A DNA stretch of 64,000 nt from Antilocapra americana (GCA_007570785.1 ML664175.1:7908050-7972049); one strand, 5' to 3'; shown: positions 23,837-36,660, counted from the stretch's first letter. Program-made: numbers and translations. The notes: generated by a model not told the origin, from the letters alone.

Positions 23837-24096
23837 TTATTTATTGACTATGCTGGGTCTTCATTGCTGTGCATGGGCTTTCTCCAGTTGTGGCAAATGG
23901 GGGCTACTCTCTGATTGCCACGTATGGACTTATTGTGGTGGCTTGTTGCCAAGCATGGGCTCTACCGTGCGCAGGCTTCACTAGTTGTAGCATATGGCCT
24001 AGGTTGCTCCTCAGCATGTGGAATCTTTCCTGACCAGGGACTGAACCCGCGTCCCCTGCCTGGGCAGGTGAATTCTTAACCACCAGAGAAGTCCTT
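23837..24096 (-). mobile_element. tRNA-Glu-derived SINE (CHR/Bov-tA-like), antisense
   Basis: A tail-to-head antisense copy: gtgcatgggctttctccagt, gcttcactagttgtagcata, ctgaccagggactgaacccg (B-box complement), then cttaaccaccagagaagtcc, the tRNA-like head. About 260 bp. No TSD resolved. Confidence 0.85.
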
Positions 24097-24479
24097 GATT
24101 TTTTTAAACAATGTCAAGTGATACTGACTTTTTCCACCATATATTATGTCTTACTAGAAAGTGTACATGGTTATACATTCTAAGCCCCTGCACATCTGAA
24201 TGTTGTACTTGAATGACTAAGTGGCTGAGTATGTAATTGTTGGGTCATATTTGTTCTCTCTTAGAACACTAAACATCTCTCTATTGCCTTGTGGTATTCA
24301 GGGTTGTAACAAAGGACTATAAGACCAGAATGATTTTTTTTTTTTCCCTGCTCTGTTTTGCTTCCACCTAGGTACTTACTAGATACTTGAAATTTCAAAT
24401 GTTGAAAATATGTGGAAGGGCCTTTTCTATTGCTAATGCTGCCTGGTACTCAGTGGGTCCTTAAAACCCTGATCACACT

Positions 24480-24730
24480 CAGAATGACACACAGAGTCCC
24501 CACCGTGGACTATAAAGTTCTACACAGTAGCTGGTATCTTCCTCTGAACTCATCTCAGCGCTCTTAGCTTGTCACTTTGACACCCCCGCTCTGGCCCCTT
24601 GATTTTCTCCAATCATGTCAAACACATTTCTCCCTTACATTCTCTGCATGTACTGTCCCTTCTGCTTGGCAGTCAACCTGCTGCAGGTCTCTAGAATGGA
24701 AAGCCTTGACACCTTATAAAATAGGAAAAT
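24480..24730 (+). mobile_element. probable L2 LINE fragment
   Basis: cagagtccccaccgtggac, ctctggccccttgattttct and ctgtcccttctgcttggca follow L2 sense order. Diverged. Confidence 0.55.
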
Positions 24731-24734
24731 CAAT

Positions 24735-27700
24735 GCACCTCCAATCTGTCACTCTCAGGCATGCTTATTTGTCTTTTGCTATTGCCCCTATAAAATATAA
24801 GTTCCAAAAAAGCCCTCTGTTTTGTCAGCTACTATAACACCAGCAGCTGCAAAAGGGTGGTGAATCAAGTTCTGGTGGGTCACTGCTTCACTGTTACTAG
24901 TTGTTCCCTCCTATGCCTCCTTCCTTTTTTGGGGTTGTATGTTTTCAAAGTCTTCTGTCATTTCTTGAAGTTTCTTACATACAAAGCCAACCTTCCCTGG
25001 ACTCTTGGCTCTTTAATGCTTTTGTAAGTAAGAATGAAATGCTCAAAGTGCTTTGATATATTTACAAAGCCGTGTATCCATCATCATAATCTAAATTTAG
25101 ACTTTTTTTTTCTTTGCAAAAAGAAAGCTTGAACCCTCTTATCAGACACTCCCTATCTGCCCACACTCTTTGACGTATATACATTAAATAGATGAACTTT
25201 GGGTGTGTAAATAAATTCATATAGATATTTTTAATTTTTAGGCAGAAAAGAAAAATAGAGATGCCTCAAGGGTAACAGGTTACAGGACTATCCTTGAATT
25301 AACTTCCCATGTGGTCCATCATTTTACCTTTTAAAAAATGCAATAGTTTATAACTTTAACACATTGTCCATTATTTTTCTCAAATCATGTTATTATTCAT
25401 GACCCATAGAATGGTTTCATGTAAATAAATATGGAAACAAAAGGTTGCATGTAGGCTTAGCATATTAACTGTAACTAGTGATGTATGCGTCATTTCTCTT
25501 TGTCAAATTCTTTCATGTAGATGTGCAAACAGGTAATTTCCACTCAAAATAGGTACTGTTATAATTTATGAATGTTTATTTCCTTGTAATTTTAATTAGT
25601 TTTCCTCTTAGTTAAATTCTACCCAAGTGCACATACTTCAGATTTTATCATCTACTAATTCTTATCCTTTATCTCTGTGGGAAATTGATATTGAAACTTT
25701 GAAGTCTGTGTGATGGTAGCATTGCCATTTTGCTGTTCCTTTAATCTGCTTCTGTCTGCCTAAGGAGAAATATGTCATGTCACTTTAAAAGTAAGTATTA
25801 GAAACCGAAAAGTAGTATAATTGTAGATAAAATGTAGATTTTATTTAGATAGTAAAAATTGTGTTTTAATGGTATTTTATCTTTTACAGTTAAAGGAATA
25901 TGAACTGAAATGTACACTTGTCATTAAAATACTTTATTACCAAAACAATAAAGCAATTTGAGAGTATGAACAAGTATATAATTAACTGTCATAACATGCT
26001 TTGTAACTCAGGAGTTTCTTTAACCATAAAACAGTCTTCAATAGTAAGTTAAAATATTTGATGAATGAAAGTCTCAAATTCTATATTCACTTTTTTTGTG
26101 TGAATACGGAAAAATAAACTATGTATATGATCCCCTTTTAAATTATTATTTATAAATTCTTATTCTACTTAAAGTAATAAAGTATTATTTAGTTTTAAAG
26201 TCCTCAAATTATGATATCTTTAAACATTTGGTTAGTGCTTGGTAGCCAAACCCAACTGGAATCAGCTGTCAAAGTTTTTTGATGATTTGGGATAAAAATG
26301 TTTAGAAATCTTAAAATTATATTTATTAGTCTTTGCATGATCCTTTCATATTGAATTCTGCTTTTCATTTATGTGCTGCTTGCTCATACTCAGTAGCCTG
26401 CTAAGTTTCTCAACATACTATGAGGTAAATCAGTGTTAAATATTAATAGAAATTGATGTACACAGAGGTTAAATGATTTGTCAAGTCATATTTCCTATGA
26501 CATTGCTTTTAAAAGGTTATCTTGCCTAAATTTGCATTAACTGAATACAACTGTTTGTATGGAAATTGAAATAGCATTTTCTTACATTCCATGAGCCCAT
26601 GAAATTGATAACTACACTAAATACTGTCTCAGGAATTTCAAGAAGGAGAATGAGCCTGCTGGGTATTAGAGGTCTTTCATTCACTTTTTCTACAGAGAGA
26701 CTCTGGAACTTGGCAACTCTATTCAGTAGCTAGTGTAACTAGGAGAACAATTAGTGTATGGGTTTGGACCGATTCTTTCCTACTTAGTGATCCAGGTCTT
26801 TCCATGGGGAATTTCATATATGAAGCATGCTGCAAATCCTCTTTAGAGAAAACCTCGACAAAAGACCATAACACTCTAAACAGTATTTTATTTTTTGCCT
26901 CTCATTGCCCTTTGAAACAAATGGATTAACCTACTACTCGTGGAAGAATGTTCAGTGTAATTATTCCTAAGAGAATGTCATATTTGGGTTTTTATTTTGA
27001 GGAATGTGTTTGGTTTTGTTAAATTACATATTGAAGAGAAGTAATGTATGACGCTGACTCCATTCAGCTTTACAAATGAACAAACTTTCCAAAATACACA
27101 ATTAAAATTTTTAAATTTCAGATCTCTTTGAATATTATATAACCATATTAAAGAGCCAATTTTACTTCTCTTAATCACAGTACTTTTCCAGGATTTGTCT
27201 TCTGTCTTTATATGGGTTCTTAGAACTTACCTCCTCTTTCTAGAATGTCTGAATATTTGAAATATCTAATAGAATATCAAATATGCAATATCACGTCTTG
27301 TCAGGATGTGCCACTAATATACATCTGTCTGGTTTCATTTATTTTGCATTCCTTTATTTAAACTCCAAAGTTGATGAAATGAATTTTTGTTTCACAATTC
27401 TTGTAGGATCCTCATTCTGTAAAACAAATTTATTTAAAATATGTGCTGCAATCTATGTAGAATGAATTGATTTCAACTGAGGAAGTAATTCTGAAGATGG
27501 TTGGTTGTGTATTTTGCAAATTGCTTTCTTTAGTAAAGTAGGATTTCCTGGAATTCAGAATATCCTGTAGTTATGTTGATTATATCTTCTTAACAAAATA
27601 ACAGGACATATGGTCTGACAAGTAAGAGAGTATTTTCATGTAAAATGGAACAACATATTTGAAACTGAAATAGTCTTGGAGAATCCAGGCTTTGTGGTCT

Positions 27701-27810
27701 CCCTATCTGTAATGCCAGGAAGTACCAGATAGTCATTTGTTAAGATCATTAAAGAAAGATTACTTTAAAAATATTCTTAATATGAAAATTGATCTATAAT
27801 TTGTATTTTA
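24735..27810. other. longest repeat-poor intron stretch (about 3 kb)
   Basis: AT-rich, with no SINE, LINE or LTR that I can identify and only chance ORFs. Its freedom from young repeats, in a window crowded with them, is the only notable point. Confidence 0.5.
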
Positions 27811-27816
27811 AAAGGG

Positions 27817-28022
27817 TGGCTCAGCAGTTAAAAATCCATCTGCAAGTCAGGAGCCACAGGAGATGTGGGTTCAATCCCTGGGGTCAGGAAGATCCCCTGG
27901 AGAAGGTCATGACAACCCACTCCAGTATTATTGCCTGGAGAATTTCATGGGCCAGAGGAGACTGACAGGCTACAGTCTACAGGGTCACAAAGAGTCAGAT
28001 ACAACTGAAGTGACTTAACACA
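27817..28022 (+). mobile_element. Bov-tA SINE, head slightly truncated
   Basis: gtggctcagcagttaaaaat (head), ggttcaatccctggggtcag (B-box region), ctccagtattattgcctgga and gtcagatacaactgaagtga. The first ~10 bases of the consensus are missing. Confidence 0.9.
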
Positions 28023-28076
28023 TATTTCTGACATTCACAAAATTACTTATTTGACCACCTAATAAGCTAATATTTA

Positions 28077-28221
28077 TTTTTAAATTATAGTTGATATACA
28101 ATATTACAAAAGTTACAGGAGTATAGCATAGTGACTCATAAATTTTAGAGTTATATACCATTAACAGTTACTACAAAATACTGACTATATTCCCTGTGTT
28201 GTATGATACAGTCTGTTAGTG
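28077..28221 (-). mobile_element. very short L1 3' UTR insertion with exact 12-bp TSD
   Basis: 145 bp of antisense L1 3' UTR (tagttgatatacaatattac; ctgactatattccctgtgtt), flanked by identical agctaatattta at 28065-28076 and 28222-28233. This is a severely 5'-truncated target-primed insertion. Confidence 0.92.
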
Positions 28222-28233
28222 AGCTAATATTTA

Positions 28234-28530
28234 AAATGTCTGTTCTATGTCAGGCACTGTGGTAGGTAATTGAGACCAAAAAGAGGGAATCCTTGCCCTT
28301 CTGAGTTTAGTCTTGTCAAAGACACTATGACACTTGTCAAAGCAAAAATATGCTTCTTTATGGAAAAGTAGTTGTGATACAGCTATTATATATCTAGTGC
28401 TGTAAGAACATTTAAGAGGGGTGTTTTATTTTGTCAGGCAATTAAGAAAAATGTTCCCTAAGGAAGTGATAGTCCAGCTGACAACTCAAGAGTAGGCAGG
28501 AGTTATCCAGTTGAAAAGGGATGGAAAGAC
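28234..28530 (-). mobile_element. old L2-like repeat into which the short L1 inserted
   Basis: tctatgtcaggcactgtggt and aattgagaccaaaaagagg, then ccctaaggaagtgatagtcc and agagtaggcaggagttatcc, follow the common ancient repeat with a catgtgccaggcactg start. The same series recurs at 61970-62290. The left piece before the L1 is about 28045-28076. Confidence 0.5.
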
Positions 28531-28539
28531 CAGTTTTAA

Positions 28540-29400
28540 TGAAAAAAATTTAAACCAGTAAACGTGGAGCAGAATCTTTTCTTTTAAATTACTGATTTTA
28601 AATACCATTACTGACCCTCTAAGTCTATAGCTTGTGAAATAGGAATTTAAATTTCTTTGTTGGCTTCCTGCAGTGAAGAGTATTTGGCTTATGTGTGGAT
28701 GTGTTCACCAGTTCAGCATGTATGGTAACACACATATTTCTTCCCCATGATTAAATGAGTTTCTTTTTGGGTAACTGTTCTCAAGAGTTACCACCAAGCC
28801 TCACTATTTTCTGTGTTGGCAAGTCCCCGAAAGGTTCCAAAAGAGGAAATACATGTCCTTCTTTAGCTCCTGGATTCTATGTGTGATATTTTAGTCACAA
28901 AATAATTTCCAGCTGGCAAGCTTGACATACATATTCAATAGCAGCTAAATATTGTTGTTGCATCTATTACATAAGCTGCAAAGAAACTCAACAGATGCTC
29001 CAAAATTTATAAAAGTTGTAATTCTCAAAACATTTGATGTTTCTCATAAAAATCTGACTTTCATTTATGATTGATTTGATTGTTCACATTGCACCCTTCC
29101 CTTCCCCAGATCCATACAGTTTGTTTATTTTCCAGGCCCCCATCTTCAGAGTTGGGCCGTTTTCCCAGAAGTCAGGCCATGAAGGAAGTTGAGCAATAGG
29201 GAAGCTTTTATGAAGAAAATCAGACCAGTTGGAATTTAAGACCTACCAGAAGGAGGTCAATTTTTCCAACTCTGCCCAGTTGTAAAAAGAACACTATAAC
29301 AAGAAACATCAAATGATCACTCAAGTTCACACAGGTGGCTAGAACACAGCTGAGATGCATGATCTACTTTCTCCAGAATCTGTCCAGTATAGTTTGTATT
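28540..29400. other. intron sequence with no recognised element
   Basis: Mixed composition. Phrases near 29020-29170 hint at an old DNA transposon, but I cannot name one. Confidence 0.45.
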
Positions 29401-29411
29401 ACACATTTTAT

Positions 29412-30189
29412 CATCAGGCAGATGATACCATTCTAATGGCAGAAAGCGAAGAGGAACCAAAGACCCTCTTGATGAGAGTGAAAAAGAAGAGTGAAAAAGC
29501 TGGTTTAAAAACTCAACATTCAAAAACTGAAGATCACGGCATCCAGTCCCATCACTTCATGGCAAATGGAAGGGGAAAAAGTGGAAACAGTGACAGACTT
29601 TATTTTCTCGGGCTTCAAAATCACTGCAAACAATGACTGCAACCATGAAATTAGAAGGTGCTTGCTCCTTGGAAGAAAAGCTGTGACCAGCCTAGGCAGC
29701 ATGTTAAAAAGCAGAGATATCACTTTGCCAGCAAAGGTCCCTATATTCAAAACTGTGGTTTTTCCAGTAGTAGTGTATGGATATGAGAGTAGAACCATAA
29801 AGAAGGGTGAGTGCCATGGAACTGATGCTTTTGAATTGTGCTGGAGAAGACTCTAGAGAGTCCCTTGGACAGCAAGGAGATCAAACCAGTCAGTCCTAAA
29901 GGAAATCAACCCTGAATATTCATTGGTAGTACTGATGCTGAAGCTCTAATACCTTGGTCACTGGGTGAAGAACTGACTCAATGGAAAATACCCTGATGCT
30001 GGGAAAGATTGAAGGCAGGAGGAGAAGTGGGCAACAAAGGATGAGATAGTTAGATAGCCTAATCGACTCAATGGACATGAGTTTGAGCAAACTCCGGGAG
30101 ACTCTGAAAGACAGGGAAGCCTAGTATACTGCGGTCCATGGTGTTGCAAAAATTCAGACACAACTTATCAACTGAATAGCAACAACAGT
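29412..30189 (+). mobile_element. BovB LINE 3' end with 9-bp TSD
   Basis: Sense BovB begins within the RT domain at the YADD motif (here encoding QADD; cagatgataccattctaatg) and runs to the 3' end (cacaacttatcaactgaata). acattttat flanks it at 29403-29411 and 30190-30198. Frames are broken (29355-29636 and 29566-29856 hold the two main open pieces). Confidence 0.9.
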
Positions 30190-30265
30190 ACATTTTATAG
30201 GATATTGATTAAAAATCATCCCTTTAAATCCATGAAATTAAAAACATTCTTTTACTCAACTACTG

Positions 30266-30470
30266 GGCTTCCCAGGTGGCTCAGTGATAAAGAATCCACC
30301 AGCAATGCAGGAGATGCAGGAGACAATCCCTGGGACAAGAAGATCCTCTGGAGGAGGAAATGGCAAACCATTCCAGTATTCTTGTCTGGGAATTCCCATA
30401 GACAGAGAAGCCTCGTGGGCCATAGTCCATGGGTCACAAAAGAGTCAGACACAACTTAATGACTCAACGA
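30266..30470 (+). mobile_element. Bov-tA SINE
   Basis: gggcttcccaggtggctcag head, a locally duplicated gcaggagat (agcaatgcaggagatgcagg), and the BovA body to gtcagacacaacttaatgac. Confidence 0.92.
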
Positions 30471-30479
30471 CAACAAAGC

Positions 30480-31165
30480 TACTAGCAGGTAGCTCTATAT
30501 TTTAGTGTTGCTACTGAAATGAAAATAATTACTCCTATGTCTTTACCTTTTTTATCTTATATTCTTTGACTGTCTAAAACTCAGAAATTTGTCTAGTTAG
30601 CAAGGATGAGTGTGCTTATAAGTAGAAATGGGGCAAATAATTTCCAAGCAATCATAAGCTTAATCCCTAAACAAAGTGTATGATGGGGTTTACACATAAG
30701 GAAAACCTTTTAGCTTTCCCAGCCAAAAAAAATGAAGTGTCATGTTTTTGGCCAGCCTAGATGAGATTTTCAGGTCAAATCACCAAACCAGCAGCTATGA
30801 TCCCCCAGCAAATGCTAAACTTACATAAAATTTACACTAAAGACTTAAAAATTCAAATGATTTTCCTATGAGTATCTCCTAATGGCCTTAACTCTTCTAC
30901 TAAAATATGAATGGAAGGGGATCACACTGTAAAGTTGCCTATATGTTGGCTTTTCTTCTGCTAGAAAATGTTGTGTCAACAAAAGAACTGTGTTCTAAAC
31001 CTTCAGTTCCCTTGTTTCCAAGGCCTTGTTATAAGTGTGAGCATTTTTTAAATTTAGATTTAAATGTAGCTTAACCCCCATTACTAATCAACATGAGCCA
31101 TCCTTTTTCTGAGTTCCTGGATTCATATACTCAGAATCTTCTTAACTCTAAATAAGTAGAATATA
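30480..31165. other. intron sequence with no recognised element
   Basis: AT-rich. Nothing recognised. Confidence 0.5.
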
Positions 31166-31169
31166 CCTC

Positions 31170-31306
31170 AAGATCCCCTGGAGGAGGACATGGCAACCCA
31201 CTCCAGTATTCTCGCCTAGAGAACCCCATGGACAGAGGAGCCTGGTGGGCTACCCATGGGATCAGAAAGAGTAAGACATGACTGAAGTGACTTAGCATAG
31301 CACACA
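31170..31306 (+). mobile_element. headless Bov-tA/BovA SINE
   Basis: agatcccctggaggaggaca, ctccagtattctcgcctaga and agtaagacatgactgaagtg. Only the BovA body and the end of the linker remain. Confidence 0.88.
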
Positions 31307-31559
31307 GCATGCCTTAATGTTTATACCCTTGCAATAAAGGCACACTGATTTAATATTTAGGTAAAATTTTTCCATCTTTTGAACTACTTTCTGCGTATCT
31401 GTGAGTTACAATTAGTGTTTCTAGAGGGTTGATGGTTGGGAAATATCTCTATAATCACAAAGTTGAATCAAGGATTTACCTTTTTCCAAACTGTTATTCC
31501 TCTATTGTACTTGACAGCCTCACTCTGAGCCGTGGAATGCTGCCCGCATCCTCAGATCA

Positions 31560-31866
31560 GACTAGGTGATCTACTTTCCCTTATTCCCCTCTGCAGGGTC
31601 AAAGCTCTATCAGTTTTCACTTTTAAGTGCCCTCTTCTTTTCTCCCTTTGTCAATCTTCTTCTCCCTTCTCACTCATAGCTGCACTAGTTCAGGACAACA
31701 TCATTTTTCCCATGGATTCCTTCCTAGATACCTGTCTTCTCAAATTGCTTCTCTCCTGCTGCTTGAGGTCTGTCTAAATTCATTCTCTTTCCCTTGCTGC
31801 CTGCCTCTCTCTTCTTTCCTCCCTCCCTACTTCTTCCTCTCTTCCCCTCCCCCTCTCCTCTACATG
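31560..31866. repeat. polypyrimidine-rich block, possibly L2-derived
   Basis: Dense C/T sequence, most extreme at 31785-31862 (runs of ctcc, ttcc and cctccctcc). Possibly the pyrimidine-rich part of an old L2. Confidence 0.5.
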
Positions 31867-32179
31867 GAATTGTTCTAAATGTAAAAATATAATTTCATTA
31901 ATAACTATTATATCCAATACCTTTGCACTGAAAAGCTGCCTCATTCTTCATGAATGCCATTTATGTGTAGGTATATTATTACTCCTAAAGGAGTAGTTGG
32001 AACCCACTGCTTTTATCACTTTTCATTAGCCTAGGTAATCTAAAGTTTGAACTAAAATATAAAATAGAAACAATAATTCTCTGCTTCATGGTGCATGAAA
32101 ACTGATTCCTTTGTTGATAATTTTGAATTTTGAGTTAATTTATGTTTTATTTTTCAATAATCATAACAGAAGTAGATTT

Positions 32180-32700
32180 TTAAATTAGCCATGATCCTTA
32201 TCTCCATTTTATACTGCTATTTATGCACACAGAATTTTGTATAATTGTAATGATAGCGTAAATGTACTTCTGTATTTTTTCATGCTTTTTTAGAATTCTG
32301 TCACATTAATAGAGTCTCAGAATCATTTCAGTAGTTATATAATATTTCACCACATCCATAAACCTCAACTTTAACCAACCTATTTTTGGATAATCAGTTA
32401 ATAGCATTCTTTAAATTGCAATGAATAATGCTACAATGAAATTTTTTTGTATTATATTTTTCCCTCCTTATGTTTATATCCTTGGGGCAAATTTCCAGTA
32501 GAATCATTGAGTATCAACACTGTGATTAATACTGTGTATATTTCGTGAAGGCTATTGCCAAATCATATACCAAAGTTTTCAGCATTGTGCCCTGTCACCA
32601 GGGTCTGGCTGTACTTCTTGAGACCATCTTTGACAGTTCAGATTATTGGAGAGACATCAAGTTTGCTGCTAAAATAGTTTCAAAGTGGTACATCACTGTT
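32180..32700 (-). mobile_element. ancient L1 3'-part, heavily diverged
   Basis: Antisense L1-like order: accaacctatttttggataa, aattgcaatgaataatgcta, ttggggcaaatttccagtag, gctattgccaaatcatatac. A similar block lies at 44620-45190. Confidence 0.5.
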
Positions 32701-32759
32701 TGTTTATACTTTGAATTTCTTCCATAACAAAGGAGTTTAACATTTTTTCATATGTTGAC

Positions 32760-33910
32760 TAATTTTATACTCATTTTTAAAAAATTCATGTCCCTACCCT
32801 TTAAATATTAGTCTTTAATTCAAAGAATACTATTTTAGTTTTTAATCTCTATGGCTCTTTTTAAAATATAGCTTTTAATTTTTAAAACAGTTGCTACATA
32901 TATTTTTTCAGAGTGTTTTCCATGTAAGTTGCATTAGTTTTGTTATAAGGGGTTTTAATATCATATAATCTATCTTTGTGGTTTCTTTCAATGTCATTGT
33001 TATCCAGAAAAATATGTTGTCAATTTCCATTTGATTGCTGTATATATATATATTAATTCTTTAATCCCTTATGTCTTTTAGTGTTAAAAATCCATTTTAT
33101 AATAGAAAACTGTCACATATTTTGTGGCTAATAATTCATTTGGACAGAGGAACAATTGATGATGCAGAAGAGATAGTACATGATTGCAACACTGAAGTCT
33201 CTGTGTGGGACAAATTGGGTATTACCCAGTACACAAACGGACAGGTTAGCTTCAGGTCATAGTAGAGATAGTTCAGCCATAGTAGCAGAATAGGAAAAGT
33301 ACATAGCTATAAAAGGCAGGATGGTAAATGTGGTGGTGGAACCTAAGTGATCAAAAAAGAGTGAGGAGAGGACAAGGGTTCTTGGATTTTGTGGAAAGAG
33401 AAGAATAGGAGTATAAAATAATACTCTCAGAGTATAGGGACCAAGTACTTAGTGAGTGAACTGTAGAGATGGCTCTCCATATTTGGATATCTTATTTTTT
33501 TGACATTTGTGGCCATTACTTTAGAGAACAACAGCCAGCATGGTCTTGTTTTTTCTAGCCCTGTTGAGGCACTGGAATTCAGGCACAGAATAGATAAGGA
33601 ACTAGATTTACCAAAGTTTGTCCTTTGCCAGGAGAATGAATGTGACAAGAGAGGCCAGGTGTTAATACTTGAGAGTTTGTGTAAAAACAAGATTATAGTC
33701 ATGGACCATAGACTCTCAGGTAGATAAAGAGAAAATAAAATTATAAATGAGGTCATTTATAGAGAAAATATGGCTCTCAGTGCATATAAGAGGAAGTGAG
33801 ATAAGCTAGTTAAGGAGCATGCCGCCTTTCAAAGAGCAGAATGCTTAAAGTTGAGATTTGGAGGGAATGCCCTTGTTGGTAACAACATGATATAAGGTAA
33901 GATCGTGTTG
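32760..33910. other. unassigned intron block
   Basis: From about 33100 to 33860 the text is purine-rich on the + strand (gagtgaggagaggacaaggg; gagaatgaatgtgacaagag) and reads like an old repeat, but I cannot assign a family. Short frames on both strands (33427-33756 -, 33500-33727 +) overlap and look like chance. Confidence 0.4.
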
Positions 33911-33947
33911 GAGGGCTTCCCTGGTGTCTCAGCAGTAAAGAATCCAA
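33911..33947 (+). mobile_element. orphan tRNA-Glu-like SINE head
   Basis: gagggcttccctggtgtctc then agcagtaaagaatcc is the first ~37 bp of Bov-tA with no body. It is a SINE fragment, not a tRNA gene. Confidence 0.75.
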
Positions 33948-33949
33948 AG

Positions 33950-34528
33950 GATGGATGTGTGGGAGAGAAGACAGAGCCAGGGGAGAGTGGAGCTAAGAGC
34001 TGAAAACAAGGACCCTAACTAGGTCATCTGCATAGTTACTAAGATCACAAAAAGTGATGGATGACAGGAATGATTGTGAAGAGAAAAGAGCAGTGGTCTA
34101 AGAAATGTAAATTCAGTATTGATAGTAGATACCAGTAAGTTTGTATTACTAAGGATTCCCATTAATGATATTTGAAAGTACCTGCTTCTATCTTGCCAGT
34201 ACCAGGTAGTGTCAATGCACTTATTTGTTATCAATCTACTATGTGAAAATATCTTGGGATTGAATTTTCCTTTTTTAACAGTAAGTACAGTTGATCATCT
34301 TTCCTGTCTAGTCATTTCTATTTTGTTTCACATTCATGAAATTGGCCATTTTTCTGCTGATATGTATTCACCTTTTATTAGCTACTTGAAAAAAATCTTC
34401 CTGGAATAGAAAAACTCTTTCTGAGCTATCAACTGCCTTGCAGTGCTTACGATTTATTTTATATTGATACTTTAGTGAAATATTAATAAGATCTTTCCAT
34501 TCTTAAAAAATAATTATAATTAAAGTAT
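33950..34528. other. intron sequence with no recognised element
   Basis: Purine-rich to AT-rich. Nothing recognised. Confidence 0.5.
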
Positions 34529-34945
34529 CAGTTCAGTTAAGTCCAGTCATTCAGTTGTGTCCGACTCTTTGTGACCCCATGAATCGTGGCACGCCAGGCC
34601 TCCCTGTCCATCACCAACTCCTAGAGTCTACCCAAACCCATGTTCATCGAGTCGGTGATGCCATCCAGCCATCTCATCTCTGTCTTCCCCTTCTCCTCCT
34701 GCCCTCAATCTTTCCTAGCATCAGGGTCTTTTCCAATGAGACAACTCTTCGCATCAGGTGGCCAAAGTATTAAAGTTTCAGCTTCAACATTAGTCCTTCC
34801 AATGAACACCCAGGACTGATCTCCTTTAGGATGGACTGGTTGGATCTCCTTGCAGTCCAAGGGACTCTCAAGAGTCTTCTCCAACACCACAGTTCAAAAG
34901 TATCAATACTTTGGTGCTCAACTTTCTTTATAGTCCAACTTTCAA
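34529..34945 (-). mobile_element. BovB LINE 3'-end fragment
   Basis: Antisense BovB terminus (cagttcagttaagtccagtc; gagtcggtgatgccatccag) ending at ctttatagtccaactttc, a common BovB 5'-truncation zone. Fairly close to consensus, so probably among the younger copies here. Confidence 0.9.
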
Positions 34946-34949
34946 ATTT

Positions 34950-35970
34950 CTTAGTTTAAAAGCCTTTAGTTGACTTCATTTGAATAGCTTAAGTTCTCAA
35001 TAGCAACCCCACACATATATAGGCAATACTGCTTCAGATAAATTTGTTGGATTTTTCAGTAGAAAATGAGAGTTAAATTAGTGTAATGCTAACAGAAATG
35101 CAGCTTTGTTGACTATTTTCCTGTCTGATGAAAAGGTATTAAAAACTCACAAATGGAATGCTTTTAAAGGATGAACAATTTCAGAAGTCTTCACACATTG
35201 ATTTCCTCTGTATCGTAAAACTTCTATAATGACATGCTTCACTAACATTCTCATTTATTGTCTAGCTCAAAGCATAATGGAAGCTGATTTGCTATATACT
35301 ACAATAGAATTTCTCTATATATTAAATTGATAATACTTATCTGGTGGCAACATTTAGTGTCATGCAATTTCAGTATGTATTCATGCTATTGTTATCTGCT
35401 TTTGGAATGTCTGTGAGGTACTTCAGCTTGAAAGAAGCAATAAATGAACCACCACCCCCTCAAAGACAACTAATGAGACAGTGAAGGGGATAGTATAAAT
35501 TCCCAGATTTCAAATGAACTGTACTATTCCATGACTCCAGTCATTCTCAAATTATCCTATTTATATTTGGTCACCAAGAATACATCAGAAGGCAACTAAT
35601 TATACACAGTTGTCTTCATAGTTATTTAGTCAATCTTTTTAGCCCTTGTATGGCTAACTCCAATTCATTTTTTCAAAGCTTTTTTAACTCTTGCTTTTTG
35701 TAAACACAGATGTAAACAATGGGTTGACATAACAACAACAACAACAAAAAAGATCTCAGCATTATACTTGATGAGTGAGAGCTAGTAAGAAAACAGGAGT
35801 CATTAGTATGACTCCAAAGCTGAGTAAGAGGTCAGCATGGAATCATACTAGCAAGTGATAAGTTCTAATATGTTTAATTGGAGTTTCTGAAGAAGTAAAC
35901 AGTCAGAGACAGTTGTGGAAATGAAAATTCTAAAATGTGGAATTAGAGTTTACAGAGAAGGAGAAACAAA
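34950..35970. other. intron sequence; includes a short (AAC)n run
   Basis: AT-rich. An (AAC)5 stretch lies at about 35732-35748. No other element seen. Confidence 0.5.
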
Positions 35971-35977
35971 AGAAAAC

Positions 35978-36660
35978 AGTTCAGTTGCTCAGTTGTCTCT
36001 GACTCTGTGCCACCTCAGTATGCCAGGCTTCCCTGTCCATCACCAACTCCTAGAGCTTACTCAAACTCATGTCTATCGAATCAGTAATGCTATCCAACCA
36101 TCTCGCCCTCTGTTGTCCCCTTCTCCTCCTGCTTTCAGTCTTTTCCAGCATCAAGGTCTTTTCCAATGAGTCAGTTCTTCACATCAGGTGGCCATAGTAT
36201 TGGAGTTCCAGCTTTAGACTCAGTCCTTCCAATGAATATTTAGGGCTGTTTTCCTTCAGGATGAAATGGTTGGATCTCCTTGTAGTCCAAGGGACTCTCA
36301 AGAGTCTTTTCCAACACCACAGTTCAAAAGCATCCATTCTTTGGCATTCAGCTTTCTTTATAGTCCAACTCTCACATCCATACACAACTTCTGGAAAAAC
36401 CATAGCTTTGACTAAATAGACCTTTGTCAGCAAAGTAATGTCTCTGCTTTTTAACATGCTATGTAGGTCGGTCATCGTTTTTCTTCCAAGGAGCAAGCAT
36501 CTTTTAATTTCATGGCTGCAGTCAGCATCTGCAGTGATTTTGGAGCCCGAAAATATAAAGCCTGTCACTGTTTTCATAGTTTCCCCATTTATTTGCCATG
36601 AAGTGATGGGACCCGATGCCATGATCTTAGTTTTTTGAATGTTGAGTTTTAAGCTGGCTT
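35978..36660 (-). mobile_element. BovB LINE 3' fragment of about 680 bp
   Basis: Antisense BovB from the 3' terminus to just C-terminal of the RT palm (atgatcttagttttttgaat). One long frame on the - strand (36179-36622) remains open, covering the RT C-terminal extension, but start and catalytic core are absent. Confidence 0.9.

Noticed and set aside
29566..29856. BovB 3' frame considered as an active coding sequence
   Set aside because: It is a 5'-truncated copy starting at the RT motif, with stops before and after.
32545..32727. Short open frame with MKAIAKSYTKVFSIVPCHQG
   Set aside because: It lies in an ancient antisense L1-like block and has no matching family.
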